Shown here: positions 1-8,845 of the stretch, in pieces
Layout of the letters: the number at the start of each line of letters is the position of its first letter
How positions within the stretch are numbered: the stretch's first letter is position 1
Origin: Acetobacteraceae bacterium
GTDB taxonomy: Bacteria > Pseudomonadota > Alphaproteobacteria > Acetobacterales > Acetobacteraceae
Direction of reading: 5' to 3'
NCBI GenBank assembly: GCA_003164135.1
Contig: PLSD01000032.1
Coordinates: 1-64,000 of the forward strand
Length of the DNA stretch: 64,000 nt
Made by a program: the position numbers and the translations under genes
Notes under the pieces: model-generated
Seen by the model: only the letters and a program-made list of their open reading frames with translations
The model's database searches: none
Told to the model about the DNA's origin: nothing

Positions 1-58
1 AATATTGTTAATGTGAATCACTATATACGCGCAATCCCCCCCGCCGTGCTTAAAATTC

Positions 59-358
59 TCAGTTGCCTAAGCTGAACGTCACGGCCGGCGGCGCGTAATA
101 CACCGGCGGTGGGGCATAATACTGCGGCGGCGGCGGTGCGTAATACACCGGCGGCGGCGGATAATACCCCCCACCCCAGCCAGCCTGCCAATGGGCACGG
201 TCATCGTCATCGTCTTCGTGGTCGTGATGTTGCCACCCGCCGCCATCGCCCCCACGGTCATGCCAGTCGTCGGCTCTCGCCGTGTGCGCGGTTGCCAGGC
301 CGATGCCCAGCGTGGCCATCGCAAGCAGAAGTTTTGTGCGCGTCGTTACCGGTTTCAT
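59..358 (-). CDS. small secreted Pro/Tyr-rich protein
   Basis: Encodes 99 residues. The N-terminus is a clear Sec signal peptide (KLLLAMATLGIGLATAHTARA, cleavage expected after the ARA at about residue 29). The mature part is a hydrophilic stretch rich in His and Asp followed by repeated Tyr-Pro units (PPPPVYYAPPPP repeated about three times). No catalytic motif is visible, and this type of low-complexity tail is common in small periplasmic or surface proteins of Acetobacteraceae. It lies 114 bp beyond the end of the RND efflux operon on the same strand, but with its own gap, so it is probably not part of it. Function is unknown. Confidence 0.7.
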   Translation of the reverse strand: MKPVTTRTKLLLAMATLGIGLATAHTARADDWHDRGGDGGGWQHHDHEDDDDDRAHWQAGWGGGYYPPPPVYYAPPPPQYYAPPPVYYAPPAVTFSLGN

Positions 359-472
359 AATGTGGCCCTCCAGAACTGATGTTGCCTATTAACCAGGGAA
401 ACAGGTCAGCCGAGGGGCCGCATCAAGGCGCAAAAAAGGCAGCGCATTACAAAGGGTTTACCAAATCACCCC

Positions 473-3400
473 TCACGCCGCGCCACTCTTGTCGCGCACC
501 AGCCACAGCAGCACCGGCAACGCCAGCAGCACCAGCGGGAACTGCACCAGCAGCCCGGAGATAATCGCAATCGCCAGCGGTTGCTGCATCCCCGCACCCT
601 GCCCAAGGTCCAGCGCCAGCGGCAGCAGCGTCAGGATCGCCGCCAGTGTCGTCATCGCAATCGGCCGCAACCGGTTCACGCTGGCCCCGATCAGCGCCGC
701 GCGCACCTCCATGCTTTGCACCAGCAGGGTGTATTCAGACACAAAGAAAATCGCCATCTCGGTGGCAATCCCCACAATCATCGTCATGCCCATCAGCGCC
801 GTGATGTTCAGCTCAATCCCGGTCAGCCACAGCCCGGTAAACACGGCGGTGGTTGAGAGCAGCGAGGTGCCCATAATCGCGAACACCAGCGAGAACCGCT
901 CATACAGAAACAGCAGCAGCACAAACTCCGCCAGCAACGCCGCGATGAACACCCTTACCAGCCCGGCAAAAGCAATCTGCTGCTGCTGGTACAACCCGCC
1001 CAGCTTATAGGTAACACCTGGGCCGAGCACCCCCGGTTTCGCCAGCGCCGTTTTCACATCCGCGATCACGCTGCCAATGCCCCGCCCGGTAATCCTCCCC
1101 GTCACCGCGACAATCTGTTGCAGGTTCTCCCGGATGATCTCCGGCTGCCCCGCGGCAATGGAAAAACTGGCGATACTCCCCAACGGCACCAGCGCGCCAC
1201 CAGGCGCCGCAATGGGAATCGCCGCCAGCGCATCGGTATTTGCCCGCGCACCCGGTGCCAGTTGCACCCGCACGCCAATCTGTTGGTTTGCCCCTTGCAG
1301 GCTGGCCACCACGCTACCGGTCAGCTGCGTATCCAAACTCGCCGCCACCGCCGCCGGGTCCAGCCCCAGCATCGCCGCCCGCACCGGGTCTACATGTATG
1401 TCGTAGGCATCCCCCGCCGGCACAATCCCGTTCACCACGGAATCCACCCCCGCGATCCCGCCCAACGCAGCCGCCACCCGCAACGCCGCCGGTCCCAGCT
1501 GCCCAGGGTCCGCCGCCGCCAGCTTCACCTCAATGGGCTGCGGCACGCCGGTCAAATCGCCGATCTCATCGCCGATCAGCTGATGAATATCCGTATCCAC
1601 CCCCGGCACCTGGGCGGTAATCGCATCGCCCACCCGGCCCATTACCGCCTCAATCCCCGGCCGTTTGCCAAGCGGCACCAGCCGCACCACGATATCCCCC
1701 TGGTTCGGCTCGGCAAAATCTCCGCCAAACCCGGCCCCTATCCGCGTCGAAAAACTCTCCACCGCCGGGTCAGCGCGCAAAATCCCCTCCACCTGCGCAA
1801 TCTCGCGCCGTGTCTCACCCAGCGAGGTCCCAGGCTCGGTCTGGTAATCCAGCACGAACCCGCCCTCATCCAGGTTCGGCATGAACCCGGTCTGCACATG
1901 GCTGAAGGAAAACACCCCCACCACCAGCAGCACCACCACCGCGCCACCGAGCAGGGCAGGGTGCTTGAACACCCGCGCCAACAGTTTCCCATGCGTGCGC
2001 GTCAGCCAGCCCGGCCGATCCATCTCCGGGTCATGCCAGTTGTCAAAATTAATCAACCGGCTCGCCAGTAGCGGCACCGCGAAGGCCGTCAGTAGCCAGG
2101 AGGCAAACAGCGTGGCGGCCATGGTGATGGACAGCGCCTTGAAAAAAGCCCCCGTCACGCCCGAGAGAAACCCCAGCGGCGCAAACACGATCAGTGTCGC
2201 CGCCGAGGACCCGGTCAGCGGTTTCAGAAACTCCGCGCCGTCATTCAGCACCCGCCGCTCGCGCGACACCGCTTCCGGCCCATGCTCCTGGCCAATCTGC
2301 CCGCTGGCCCGGCGCGCGATGTGCTCGATCATCACAATAACGTCGTCGATCACCAGCCCGACCGAAGCCGCCAGCCCGCCCAGCGTCATAATGTTAAAGC
2401 TCATGCCAAGCACCGAGAGCACCAGCACCGCCGCCGCCAGCGAGGCCGGCACGATAAAAATCGCCAGCAGCGTAATCCGCCAGCTTCGCAGGAAAAACAG
2501 CAGCACAAACGCCGCCAGCACCACCCCGATCAATATCGCATCGCGCACGGAACTCGCCGCCGCCAGCACCAGCGTGCTCTGGTCGTACCACTTGCTTAAA
2601 TGTACGCCCGGCGGAATCTGCGGCCCGAACCCCGCCAGCGCCTGCTGCACCTCATGCGCAATGGCCACTGAGTTACTGCCGCGCTGCTGGAACAGCAGCA
2701 CCGTCACCGCCTGCTTGCCGTCCGCCGACACCTCGAAATACTGCGGCGCCACGCCCGCACTCACATCGGCAACGTCCGCCAGGCGCAACACCCCGTCCGC
2801 CCCGCCGCGCACCACGATGTTCTTCACATCGTCCACAGTCTGCAACGCGTTGGCGTTCATCAGCAGGTACAGCAGGTCATGGTCCTCAATCCGGCCCACG
2901 GATTGCAGCACATTCGCCGCCCCCACCGCCTTGGTCACATCGCCCACAGTCAGATGAAACGCCGCCAGCCGGTGCGGGTCCACATCAACCTCCACCTCGG
3001 CGGTATCCCCACCCTGCACCTGCACCCGCGCCAAGCCGGGCAGCGCCGAGAGCAGCGGCACAATCTGGTACTGCGCCAAATTTTGCAGCTTCACCTGGCT
3101 CACGCTGGCGGAGGTCAGCGCATAGGCCATGAACGGAAACACCGTCGGGTCCATGCGCAGCACGGTATAATTCGCACTCGCCGGCAGGCTGGGCAGCAGC
3201 TGCGCCACCGCCGCATTCACCCCCAGCGTCGCCGCGGTCATGTCCGACCCCCAGCCGAAATCCACGATAATCTGCGCGGTCCCGCGTGAGGTTGTGGACG
3301 TCACATCCACCACCTCCGGCACCGCGCGCACCGCCTGCTCAATCGGCTGCGTCACCTGCAGCATCATCTGCTGCGCCGGCTGGCTCCCGGTATCTATATT

Positions 3401-3541
3401 CACCCGCACGCGCGGGAAATCAGTCTGCGGAAACAGACTTATCGGCAGCGACACCGCCGCCACGATCCCCCCCAGCGCCAAAGCCGCCGCCAGCAGCAAC
3501 ACCGACCGGCGGTGCAGGTGCAACCAACGAGCAAATTTCAA
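473..3541 (-). CDS. RND-family efflux pump, inner-membrane transporter
   Basis: Encodes 1022 residues, the usual length of the AcrB/MdtB/CusA superfamily of proton-driven exporters. One hydrophobic segment near residues 14-32 is followed by a large periplasmic loop, a block of segments from about 333, a second loop and a C-terminal block, i.e. the duplicated 12-helix plan. The proton-relay acidic pair of helix 4 is present (GLVIDDVIVMIEH, Asp399-Asp400). The loops lack the Met-rich sites typical of metal exporters, so a drug, solvent or lipid substrate is more likely, although the substrate cannot be read. Its ATG overlaps the adaptor stop by 4 bp (ATGA), placing it third in a three-gene tripartite pump operon. 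Confidence 0.93.
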   Translation of the reverse strand: MKFARWLHLHRRSVLLLAAALALGGIVAAVSLPISLFPQTDFPRVRVNIDTGSQPAQQMMLQVTQPIEQAVRAVPEVVDVTSTTSRGTAQIIVDFGWGSDMTAATLGVNAAVAQLLPSLPASANYTVLRMDPTVFPFMAYALTSASVSQVKLQNLAQYQIVPLLSALPGLARVQVQGGDTAEVEVDVDPHRLAAFHLTVGDVTKAVGAANVLQSVGRIEDHDLLYLLMNANALQTVDDVKNIVVRGGADGVLRLADVADVSAGVAPQYFEVSADGKQAVTVLLFQQRGSNSVAIAHEVQQALAGFGPQIPPGVHLSKWYDQSTLVLAAASSVRDAILIGVVLAAFVLLFFLRSWRITLLAIFIVPASLAAAVLVLSVLGMSFNIMTLGGLAASVGLVIDDVIVMIEHIARRASGQIGQEHGPEAVSRERRVLNDGAEFLKPLTGSSAATLIVFAPLGFLSGVTGAFFKALSITMAATLFASWLLTAFAVPLLASRLINFDNWHDPEMDRPGWLTRTHGKLLARVFKHPALLGGAVVVLLVVGVFSFSHVQTGFMPNLDEGGFVLDYQTEPGTSLGETRREIAQVEGILRADPAVESFSTRIGAGFGGDFAEPNQGDIVVRLVPLGKRPGIEAVMGRVGDAITAQVPGVDTDIHQLIGDEIGDLTGVPQPIEVKLAAADPGQLGPAALRVAAALGGIAGVDSVVNGIVPAGDAYDIHVDPVRAAMLGLDPAAVAASLDTQLTGSVVASLQGANQQIGVRVQLAPGARANTDALAAIPIAAPGGALVPLGSIASFSIAAGQPEIIRENLQQIVAVTGRITGRGIGSVIADVKTALAKPGVLGPGVTYKLGGLYQQQQIAFAGLVRVFIAALLAEFVLLLFLYERFSLVFAIMGTSLLSTTAVFTGLWLTGIELNITALMGMTMIVGIATEMAIFFVSEYTLLVQSMEVRAALIGASVNRLRPIAMTTLAAILTLLPLALDLGQGAGMQQPLAIAIISGLLVQFPLVLLALPVLLWLVRDKSGAA

Positions 3542-4593
3542 TTCGCGGCTCCGTTCATCCGCACCGCCACGCCGTCATCCAGCTGATACGCCCCGGTGGT
3601 CACCAGCGGCATCGCCGCATTCAGCCCCCCAGGCGCCAGCACCGTCCGCGCCCCCGTATTGCCGAGCACATGCACACCCACCCGGTGGGCAATGTTCTGC
3701 GCATCCACCTGAAACACATAGTCGCCCTGCGCATCGTTCTGCACCGCATCGCGCGGCACCACATAGCCATCCGTGCCGCCGGTAGTAATCACCGCTTCCA
3801 CCGGCTCGCCCAAAGGCAGCGCGCCCGGCGGCGCTACCGTCACATCCTCCAGCCCGCTTTGCGGATCAGGCATCGCCGCCATCCGCACCACCTTGCCGTC
3901 AACCTGCGTGCCCTCATTCAGCAGCGTCAGTTTCGCCGCCTCACCAGGCGCAATTCCCCCCGCCTGCGCCGGCGGCACGCCCGCCACCACCACCAGCCTG
4001 CCGGTCTCAATCAACCGCAACAGCGCCGTGCCCCCTGGCTGCACGGTTCCCGGCGCCACCAGCACGGCCGAAACAATCCCGGCAAACGGCGCCACAATGC
4101 TCCTGGCCTTACCCGCCCCCATCGCCTGCAACGCGGCCAGCGCGCCATCCGCATCGCCCACCGCCTGGTCCGCCGCCGCCAGGTCGGCATTCGTCGCCAA
4201 ATGCCCGGCCAGCAACGCCGCCACATGCGCCCGCGCCGCTTTCGCCGCCGCCAGCGCATCCTGCGCCTTACGCACATCCGCCACCGACTGCGCATCCGCC
4301 GCCACGCTCGCCAGCACCTGCCCGGCCGTCACCTGCTGCCCCACGCTCACCGCAATATCGCTCACCACGCCGCTCGCCTGCATCGCCATCGTGGTCTCCG
4401 CCCCCGGCCCGGCGGTCACGCTGCCATACGCGGTCACGGTTGCCGGCAGGCTGCCGGGCGTCAGTTTGATGGTATTCACCAGCACGCTCGCCACCGGCTC
4501 CGCGGCCGTCACCGGGCGGCGGGCAAACTCCCACCAAGCAGCCCCCGCCAAAATCAGCACGGCCAGTATCATCCAGGAGCGAAAGCGTTTCAT
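3538..4593 (-). CDS. efflux RND periplasmic adaptor (membrane fusion protein)
   Basis: Encodes 351 residues. An uncleaved or signal-like N-terminal helix (WMILAVLILAGAAWW, about 7-21) is followed by the adaptor plan: beta strand, lipoyl half (GQQVTAGQVLASV near 90), an Ala-rich coiled hairpin (about 105-160), second lipoyl half, then beta-barrel and membrane-proximal domains. It bridges the RND pump and the outer-membrane channel in the periplasm. It overlaps the upstream outer-membrane factor and the downstream pump by 4 bp each, so translation is probably coupled. The Ala-rich hairpin is fairly short. Family assignment (HlyD/RND adaptor) is secure; substrate is not. Confidence 0.9.
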   Translation of the reverse strand: MKRFRSWMILAVLILAGAAWWEFARRPVTAAEPVASVLVNTIKLTPGSLPATVTAYGSVTAGPGAETTMAMQASGVVSDIAVSVGQQVTAGQVLASVAADAQSVADVRKAQDALAAAKAARAHVAALLAGHLATNADLAAADQAVGDADGALAALQAMGAGKARSIVAPFAGIVSAVLVAPGTVQPGGTALLRLIETGRLVVVAGVPPAQAGGIAPGEAAKLTLLNEGTQVDGKVVRMAAMPDPQSGLEDVTVAPPGALPLGEPVEAVITTGGTDGYVVPRDAVQNDAQGDYVFQVDAQNIAHRVGVHVLGNTGARTVLAPGGLNAAMPLVTTGAYQLDDGVAVRMNGAAN

Positions 4594-5945
4594 GGGGCAG
4601 GTTCCATCGGGGCCAAGGCAATCGGCGGCAGGCCGATCCCGGCTAAGGTTTCCAGCGAGAGCCGGGCGGTCATAAGTTGCACGTGCAAAGCAATCGCCTC
4701 ACGCTGCCGGTCAGCGGCGGCGGTCTCCAGCCCCGCGGCACTCCCCGCATCCAACGCGCCATCGGCAAACGCGCTCCGTGCCTGCGCCGCGATTTCCACC
4801 GCGGCCCCGGCCTGCGCGTCAGCGGTGGCACTCTCATCCTGCAACGCCGCAATCCGCGCCAGCAATGCTTGCACGCCCGCGTCCGCCCCGGCCAAACTAG
4901 CCTGGAACTGCGCCCCCAACTGCGCCCGCGTCGCCTTCGCCTGTGCAATGCCGCCCCGGTTCCGGTTGAACAACGGCAAGGTCAGGCTCACCTGCGGCCC
5001 CACGCTCCACACATTGCTCGTATCCCGCCCACCGCTCGCGCCAAGGCTAACCGGGAGAAACTGCGCCAGAATCGCCCCGCGCAATTTCGCATCCGCCTGG
5101 GCATAGCCAAACCGCAACGCAACCAAATCCGGCCTTCGCTCAGGCAACGACTCCATCGCACGCTCCACCGCCGCCGCATCCAGCGGCTGCACCGGCGTAA
5201 TCACGACGGCCACATCCGTCCCCGGCTGCAGCCCCAGTAACGCATCCAACTGGTCCCGGTCCTGGTCCCGCGCCTGTATCGCCGTATTCAAAGCCGTATC
5301 CACCGCTGCCAGGTCCGCCATGCTCACGGATTCCGCCGCCACCGTCAGATTATGCGCCGCCACCTGCGCCTGCGTCGCGCTGTTCACTTGCGCCAGCGCG
5401 TCATGGTCCGCCTGCAACGTGGCAATCGTCCGCACATCCCCATCCAGCGAAATGCAAAGCTGCTCGGCCTGGTTGGCCACCTGCCACTCCTGCCACAGTA
5501 TCTGCGCATTCACCTGCGCGAGCCCCGCTTTCGCCGCCCGCACATCCACCCGGTATGTCACCAACGCGGAAACATCCTGCACCAGCCCGCCCGAAATCGC
5601 CGGCACACTCCCAGGCCCGCTAATCAGCGCCGCAAACCCGCCGCTCACGGAGGGATCAGGCAGCAATCCCGCACTCAACAAATCAGCCTCGCCCAGCCCC
5701 CGCTGCGCCCGCGCGGCGCTCAGGTCCGGATCATTCAGCACCGCCAGCGCCGCCACATCCGGCAGGCTGAGCGGCGCGGTCAGCGGCACGGCACCGCCGC
5801 CCGGCAACTGGTGGCGCAAACCCGCAACCGAGGCTTGCAGCGGATCACGCAAATTCAGCGGCGCGGCCTGATACCCCGCGCACCCGGCCACCCCCAGCAA
5901 CAAGCCCGTTCGCAGGGCAACCCAATGGTAACGCGGCAAATTCAT
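4590..5945 (-). CDS. TolC-family outer-membrane efflux lipoprotein
   Basis: Encodes 451 residues and is the first gene of the pump operon. The N-terminus carries a lipoprotein signal with a lipobox (LLLGVAGC, Cys about 22), as in OprM/NodT-type factors. The rest is Ala/Gln/Leu-rich helical sequence in two similar halves, the expected pattern of the periplasmic alpha-barrel, with short beta-rich insertions for the membrane barrel (for example VSLTLPLFNRNRGG around 320-335, a well conserved OMF motif). It would form the exit duct for the adaptor and RND pump encoded directly downstream. No local regulator gene (TetR, MerR or similar) is present beside the operon. Confidence 0.9.
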   Translation of the reverse strand: MNLPRYHWVALRTGLLLGVAGCAGYQAAPLNLRDPLQASVAGLRHQLPGGGAVPLTAPLSLPDVAALAVLNDPDLSAARAQRGLGEADLLSAGLLPDPSVSGGFAALISGPGSVPAISGGLVQDVSALVTYRVDVRAAKAGLAQVNAQILWQEWQVANQAEQLCISLDGDVRTIATLQADHDALAQVNSATQAQVAAHNLTVAAESVSMADLAAVDTALNTAIQARDQDRDQLDALLGLQPGTDVAVVITPVQPLDAAAVERAMESLPERRPDLVALRFGYAQADAKLRGAILAQFLPVSLGASGGRDTSNVWSVGPQVSLTLPLFNRNRGGIAQAKATRAQLGAQFQASLAGADAGVQALLARIAALQDESATADAQAGAAVEIAAQARSAFADGALDAGSAAGLETAAADRQREAIALHVQLMTARLSLETLAGIGLPPIALAPMEPAP

Positions 5946-6106
5946 ATGGTTGGTATGCCTGAAAGATGTCGCCCCAACCTAATCAAAACCGCGATGATGT
6001 GCCACTTGAGGCGAAGACATCACCTACCCCGGCACGTTGCGTGCCGGTTATGCCGTATGGGATGAGGCGGTGGCGCCAGGCCACCGGCTCAAACGGCGCG
6101 TGGCGG

Positions 6107-6268
6107 CTACTGCCAGTGCCCAGGGTGCCAGCCGCCATAGGGACCATGATACCCAGGAACCCAGTGGGCGCCGCCGTAGGGCGGACCAGGCTGTGCGGGA
6201 TAAGCAACGCAACCCGCCAAAGGTGCCGTGGTAGCCGCCAGCAGCAATAGTATCATCAAGCGTTTCAT
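6107..6268 (-). CDS. 53-residue lipoprotein with His/Trp/Gly-rich tail
   Basis: Short gene read directly from the sequence. ATG at 6268 is preceded by a GGAG ribosome site (TTGGAGTCTCAAATG). The product begins MKRLMILLLLAATTAPLAGC, a textbook lipoprotein signal with lipobox LAGC, and continues with a short tail of aromatic, Gly, Pro and His residues (HWVPGYHGPYGGWHPGHW) before TAG. The VPGH-W pattern recalls small YXWQPGHW-type envelope lipoproteins of proteobacteria. It is located upstream of, and on the same strand as, the efflux operon but is separated from it by 161 bp. Role unknown. Confidence 0.72.
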   Translation of the reverse strand: MKRLMILLLLAATTAPLAGCVAYPAQPGPPYGGAHWVPGYHGPYGGWHPGHWQ

Positions 6269-6461
6269 TTGAGACTCCAATCCAAAACCTGGTTGACTGA
6301 ATTCCTACTTGGGCACTGTAGCCGAAAAAATAAGATTTCAAAATCAATACGCTCAACGTGAAGGCGACTGCGGTTAACGACAGCACAGGCCTCACGGAGG
6401 CGCCGAGGTTGTTGCAAAAACGTATTTGCCAAAATTCTATAAATAAATATACAATCGACAG

Positions 6462-6770
6462 ATGAATACCCTAATTCGAGAGCAGGATTCGTTTTTCCAT
6501 GAACGGCGGCGCCAGCCGCGCAAGATGACATTCAAGACGGGGAAACTGTTTTACAGTGACGCTGGTCCGTCAGGGGTTTTTTGCTGGATCGTCGACATGG
6601 CCGAGTTTGGCGTTCGTGTTGAAACGAGCGAACGGATCGATGTCCCCGAATTTTTTTCCATGCGGTTTTATAACATTGAGTGCGCCGTTCGCCGGCGCTG
6701 GGCATTTGGTCATCAAATGGGCCTTGAGTTCGTTGTAGGCGAACCACATGCCCCAAAGCCGAATAATTAA
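6462..6770 (+). CDS. PilZ-domain protein
   Basis: Encodes 102 residues, almost entirely a PilZ domain, the cyclic-di-GMP receptor fold. The sequence shows an N-terminal basic motif (ERRRQPRK, residues about 13-20), the usual place of the RxxxR ligand loop, then GKLFYSD, an internal strand DMAEFGVRVET matching the D/N-x-S-x-x-G position in degenerate form, and a terminal strand RRRWAFGHQMGLEFV that is typical of PilZ ends. The canonical Ser of DxSxxG is replaced (DMAEFG), so binding of c-di-GMP may be altered. The gene stands alone between a lipoprotein gene and tRNA-Glu; no clear ribosome site precedes the ATG. Confidence 0.8.
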   Translation: MNTLIREQDSFFHERRRQPRKMTFKTGKLFYSDAGPSGVFCWIVDMAEFGVRVETSERIDVPEFFSMRFYNIECAVRRRWAFGHQMGLEFVVGEPHAPKPNN

Positions 6771-6913
6771 CAGCCGCCATCCCGCCGCCTGATGAGGCTA
6801 TCCGTCCGCGGAAAAAACAACCGCAAGCAAGCATGCATGGATACGAAAATCCCGCGCAACATATCCCACGCAGCCCCAAGGGGGCGCGGCGGCCGTAATG
6901 TACTGAAAAGCCG

Positions 6914-6989
6914 TGGTATCCCGTAGGGGATTCGAACCCCTGTTACCGCCGTGAGAGGGCAGCGTCCTGGGCCTCTAGACGAACGGGAC
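6914..6989 (-). tRNA. tRNA-Glu (anticodon CUC)
   Basis: The reverse strand folds into a 76-nt cloverleaf including an encoded CCA end. The acceptor stem GUCCCGU pairs with ACGGGAU (with G1-U72). The D arm is GUCUAGAGGCCCAGGAC. The anticodon loop CUCUCAC gives CUC for Glu codon GAG. The T arm is CAGGGGUUCGAAUCCCCUA. The body closely matches bacterial tRNA-Glu. It ends about 115 bp downstream of recJ on the same strand order and no integrated element is seen at its 3' end. Confidence 0.95.
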
Positions 6990-7025
6990 GAGGCGCGGTC
7001 TGGCTACGCCGCCAGCCTTCCCACG

Positions 7026-8798
7026 TCAAGCCGGGGCGGCGTCGGTCACAAAAAAACCTGCGGAAACCCGCCCCTGCCAGCTCTCCGCGCGCAAATACCC
7101 AGCCAGATGCAGCGGCGCCGCCCCGGCGCGGCTCATCGCCTCGGCCAGCGGGCCTTCCTTGGCGCGGAACAGCAGCACTTTCAGCCGCCCGCCGCCCTCG
7201 CCCTCCACCATCGCGCGGATGGTACTGCCATCCTTGCCGATCCTGTCCGCCTTCACCACCCTCGTGCGCGGCAGCACAAACAGCGGCTCGGCATTGCCGG
7301 TGCCAAACGGCCCCAGCCTTGCCACCATCTGCGCCAGTTTGGCGTCGGCCGCCCCCACCGCCAGCATGCCTTCCAGCGTCAACGCTTCGGAGCCAGGCAG
7401 GTCCACGGCACTTATCAGCCGCTCATTCAAAAACGCGTGCAGCGCGTCCAGGGACCCTTGTGGTGCCGAGAATCCCGCCGCCATTGCATGCCCGCCGCCG
7501 GTGGCCAGCAGCCCGTTCTGGCGCGCCGCGATCACCGCCGCCCCCAGGTCCAGCCCCGGCACGGAGCGCCCAGAGCCCTTCGCCAGCCCGTCGATAATCC
7601 CCGCCACCAGCGCCGGCCGGTTGAATTTCTCCTTCACCCGCCCGGCCACAATCCCGACCACACCTGGGTGCCACCCCTCCTGCGCCAGCAGGATCACCGC
7701 ATGCCCGGCATCCACCTGCACCTGCGCCTGCGCCATGGCGTCGCCCATAATCGCGGCTTCCACCGCCTGGCGCTGCCGGTTCACCTCATCCAGCGTCTGC
7801 GCAATCGCCGCGGCGGCATCGGGGTCCTGCGTCAGCAGCAGCCGCAGCCCCATGTCAGGCTCCGCAATCCGCCCGGAGGCATTAATCCGCGGCCCCAGGG
7901 CAAACCCGCAATTCATCGGCGTCGGCGCCTCGGTCAGCTTGGCCACGTCCAGCAGCGCCGCAATCCCCGGCCGGTTGCGTTTTGCCATCACCCGCAGCCC
8001 CTGCGTCACAAACGCCCGGTTCAGCCCGGTCAGCGGCATCACGTCGCACACCGTCGCCAGCGCCACCAAATCCAGCATTTCGCGCAAATCCGGCTCGGCC
8101 CGGCCATTAAAGAACCCGCGCCGCCGCAATTCCCGCAGCAGCCCAATGCACCCAATAAACGCCACCGCCGTCGCGCACAGCGTGTTCTGGCCGGAGGAAC
8201 AGTCCAGCCGGTTCGGGTTCACCGTGGCGCGGATCGGCGCCGGCGGCCCCTCGGCCTTATGGTGGTCGAACACCAGCACATCGGCCATGTTATGCAGCGG
8301 CGCAAAAGCCGCATCCGCCCCAGTACCGCAATCCACGCATATCAACAACCGCGCCCCGCGCTCGGCCATGCCGCGCAGGGCATTACTATTCGGCCCGTAG
8401 CCCTCCAGCATGCGGTCCGGCACGTGGTACACCACTTCACACCCCAGCTGGCGCAGCAGCGTCACCATCAAGGCCGCGCTGCACGCCCCGTCCACGTCGT
8501 AATCGCCGAACACCCCCACGCACTCGCCGGCCATCACCGCATCGGCCATCCGCACGGCGGCCACATCCATATCCACAATACTGGAAGGGTCGGGCAGCAT
8601 CGCCCGCAGCGTCGGGTCGAGGTAATCGGGCGCATCCCCGGCACTCACCCCGCGCGCCGCCAGCAGCCGCCCCATCAACTCGGGCACCCCCAGCGTCTGC
8701 GCCAGCCCCTGGCCCACGCGCTCGGCCTCACCCGCGCGCCACACCCAGCGCCGCCCGGTCAGGCTTTGTTGTACGCCCAGCGCATGCTCATTCATCAT
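7026..8798 (-). CDS. recJ: single-stranded-DNA-specific exonuclease RecJ
   Basis: Encodes 590 residues with the full RecJ plan. The DHH phosphoesterase domain shows GDYDVDG (about 83), LICVDCGT and VFDHHK, which bind the two Mn ions. The DHHA1 domain shows TGGGHAMAAGF, and an OB-fold C-terminal region follows. RecJ degrades single-stranded DNA 5' to 3' in recombination and mismatch repair. The reading frame is open upstream into the next gene, but that extension is antisense-like and rich in Gly/Arg. The chosen start is MMNEHALG at 8798, just after the TonB-like gene, which matches RecJ family length (about 570-600). Usual DYDADG is DYDVDG here, a conservative change. Confidence 0.94.
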   Translation of the reverse strand: MMNEHALGVQQSLTGRRWVWRAGEAERVGQGLAQTLGVPELMGRLLAARGVSAGDAPDYLDPTLRAMLPDPSSIVDMDVAAVRMADAVMAGECVGVFGDYDVDGACSAALMVTLLRQLGCEVVYHVPDRMLEGYGPNSNALRGMAERGARLLICVDCGTGADAAFAPLHNMADVLVFDHHKAEGPPAPIRATVNPNRLDCSSGQNTLCATAVAFIGCIGLLRELRRRGFFNGRAEPDLREMLDLVALATVCDVMPLTGLNRAFVTQGLRVMAKRNRPGIAALLDVAKLTEAPTPMNCGFALGPRINASGRIAEPDMGLRLLLTQDPDAAAAIAQTLDEVNRQRQAVEAAIMGDAMAQAQVQVDAGHAVILLAQEGWHPGVVGIVAGRVKEKFNRPALVAGIIDGLAKGSGRSVPGLDLGAAVIAARQNGLLATGGGHAMAAGFSAPQGSLDALHAFLNERLISAVDLPGSEALTLEGMLAVGAADAKLAQMVARLGPFGTGNAEPLFVLPRTRVVKADRIGKDGSTIRAMVEGEGGGRLKVLLFRAKEGPLAEAMSRAGAAPLHLAGYLRAESWQGRVSAGFFVTDAAPA

Positions 8799-8845
8799 CC
8801 CCTGCTTGAATCGCGAATGCCGAGTCGACGCAAGGCTTAACGTGA

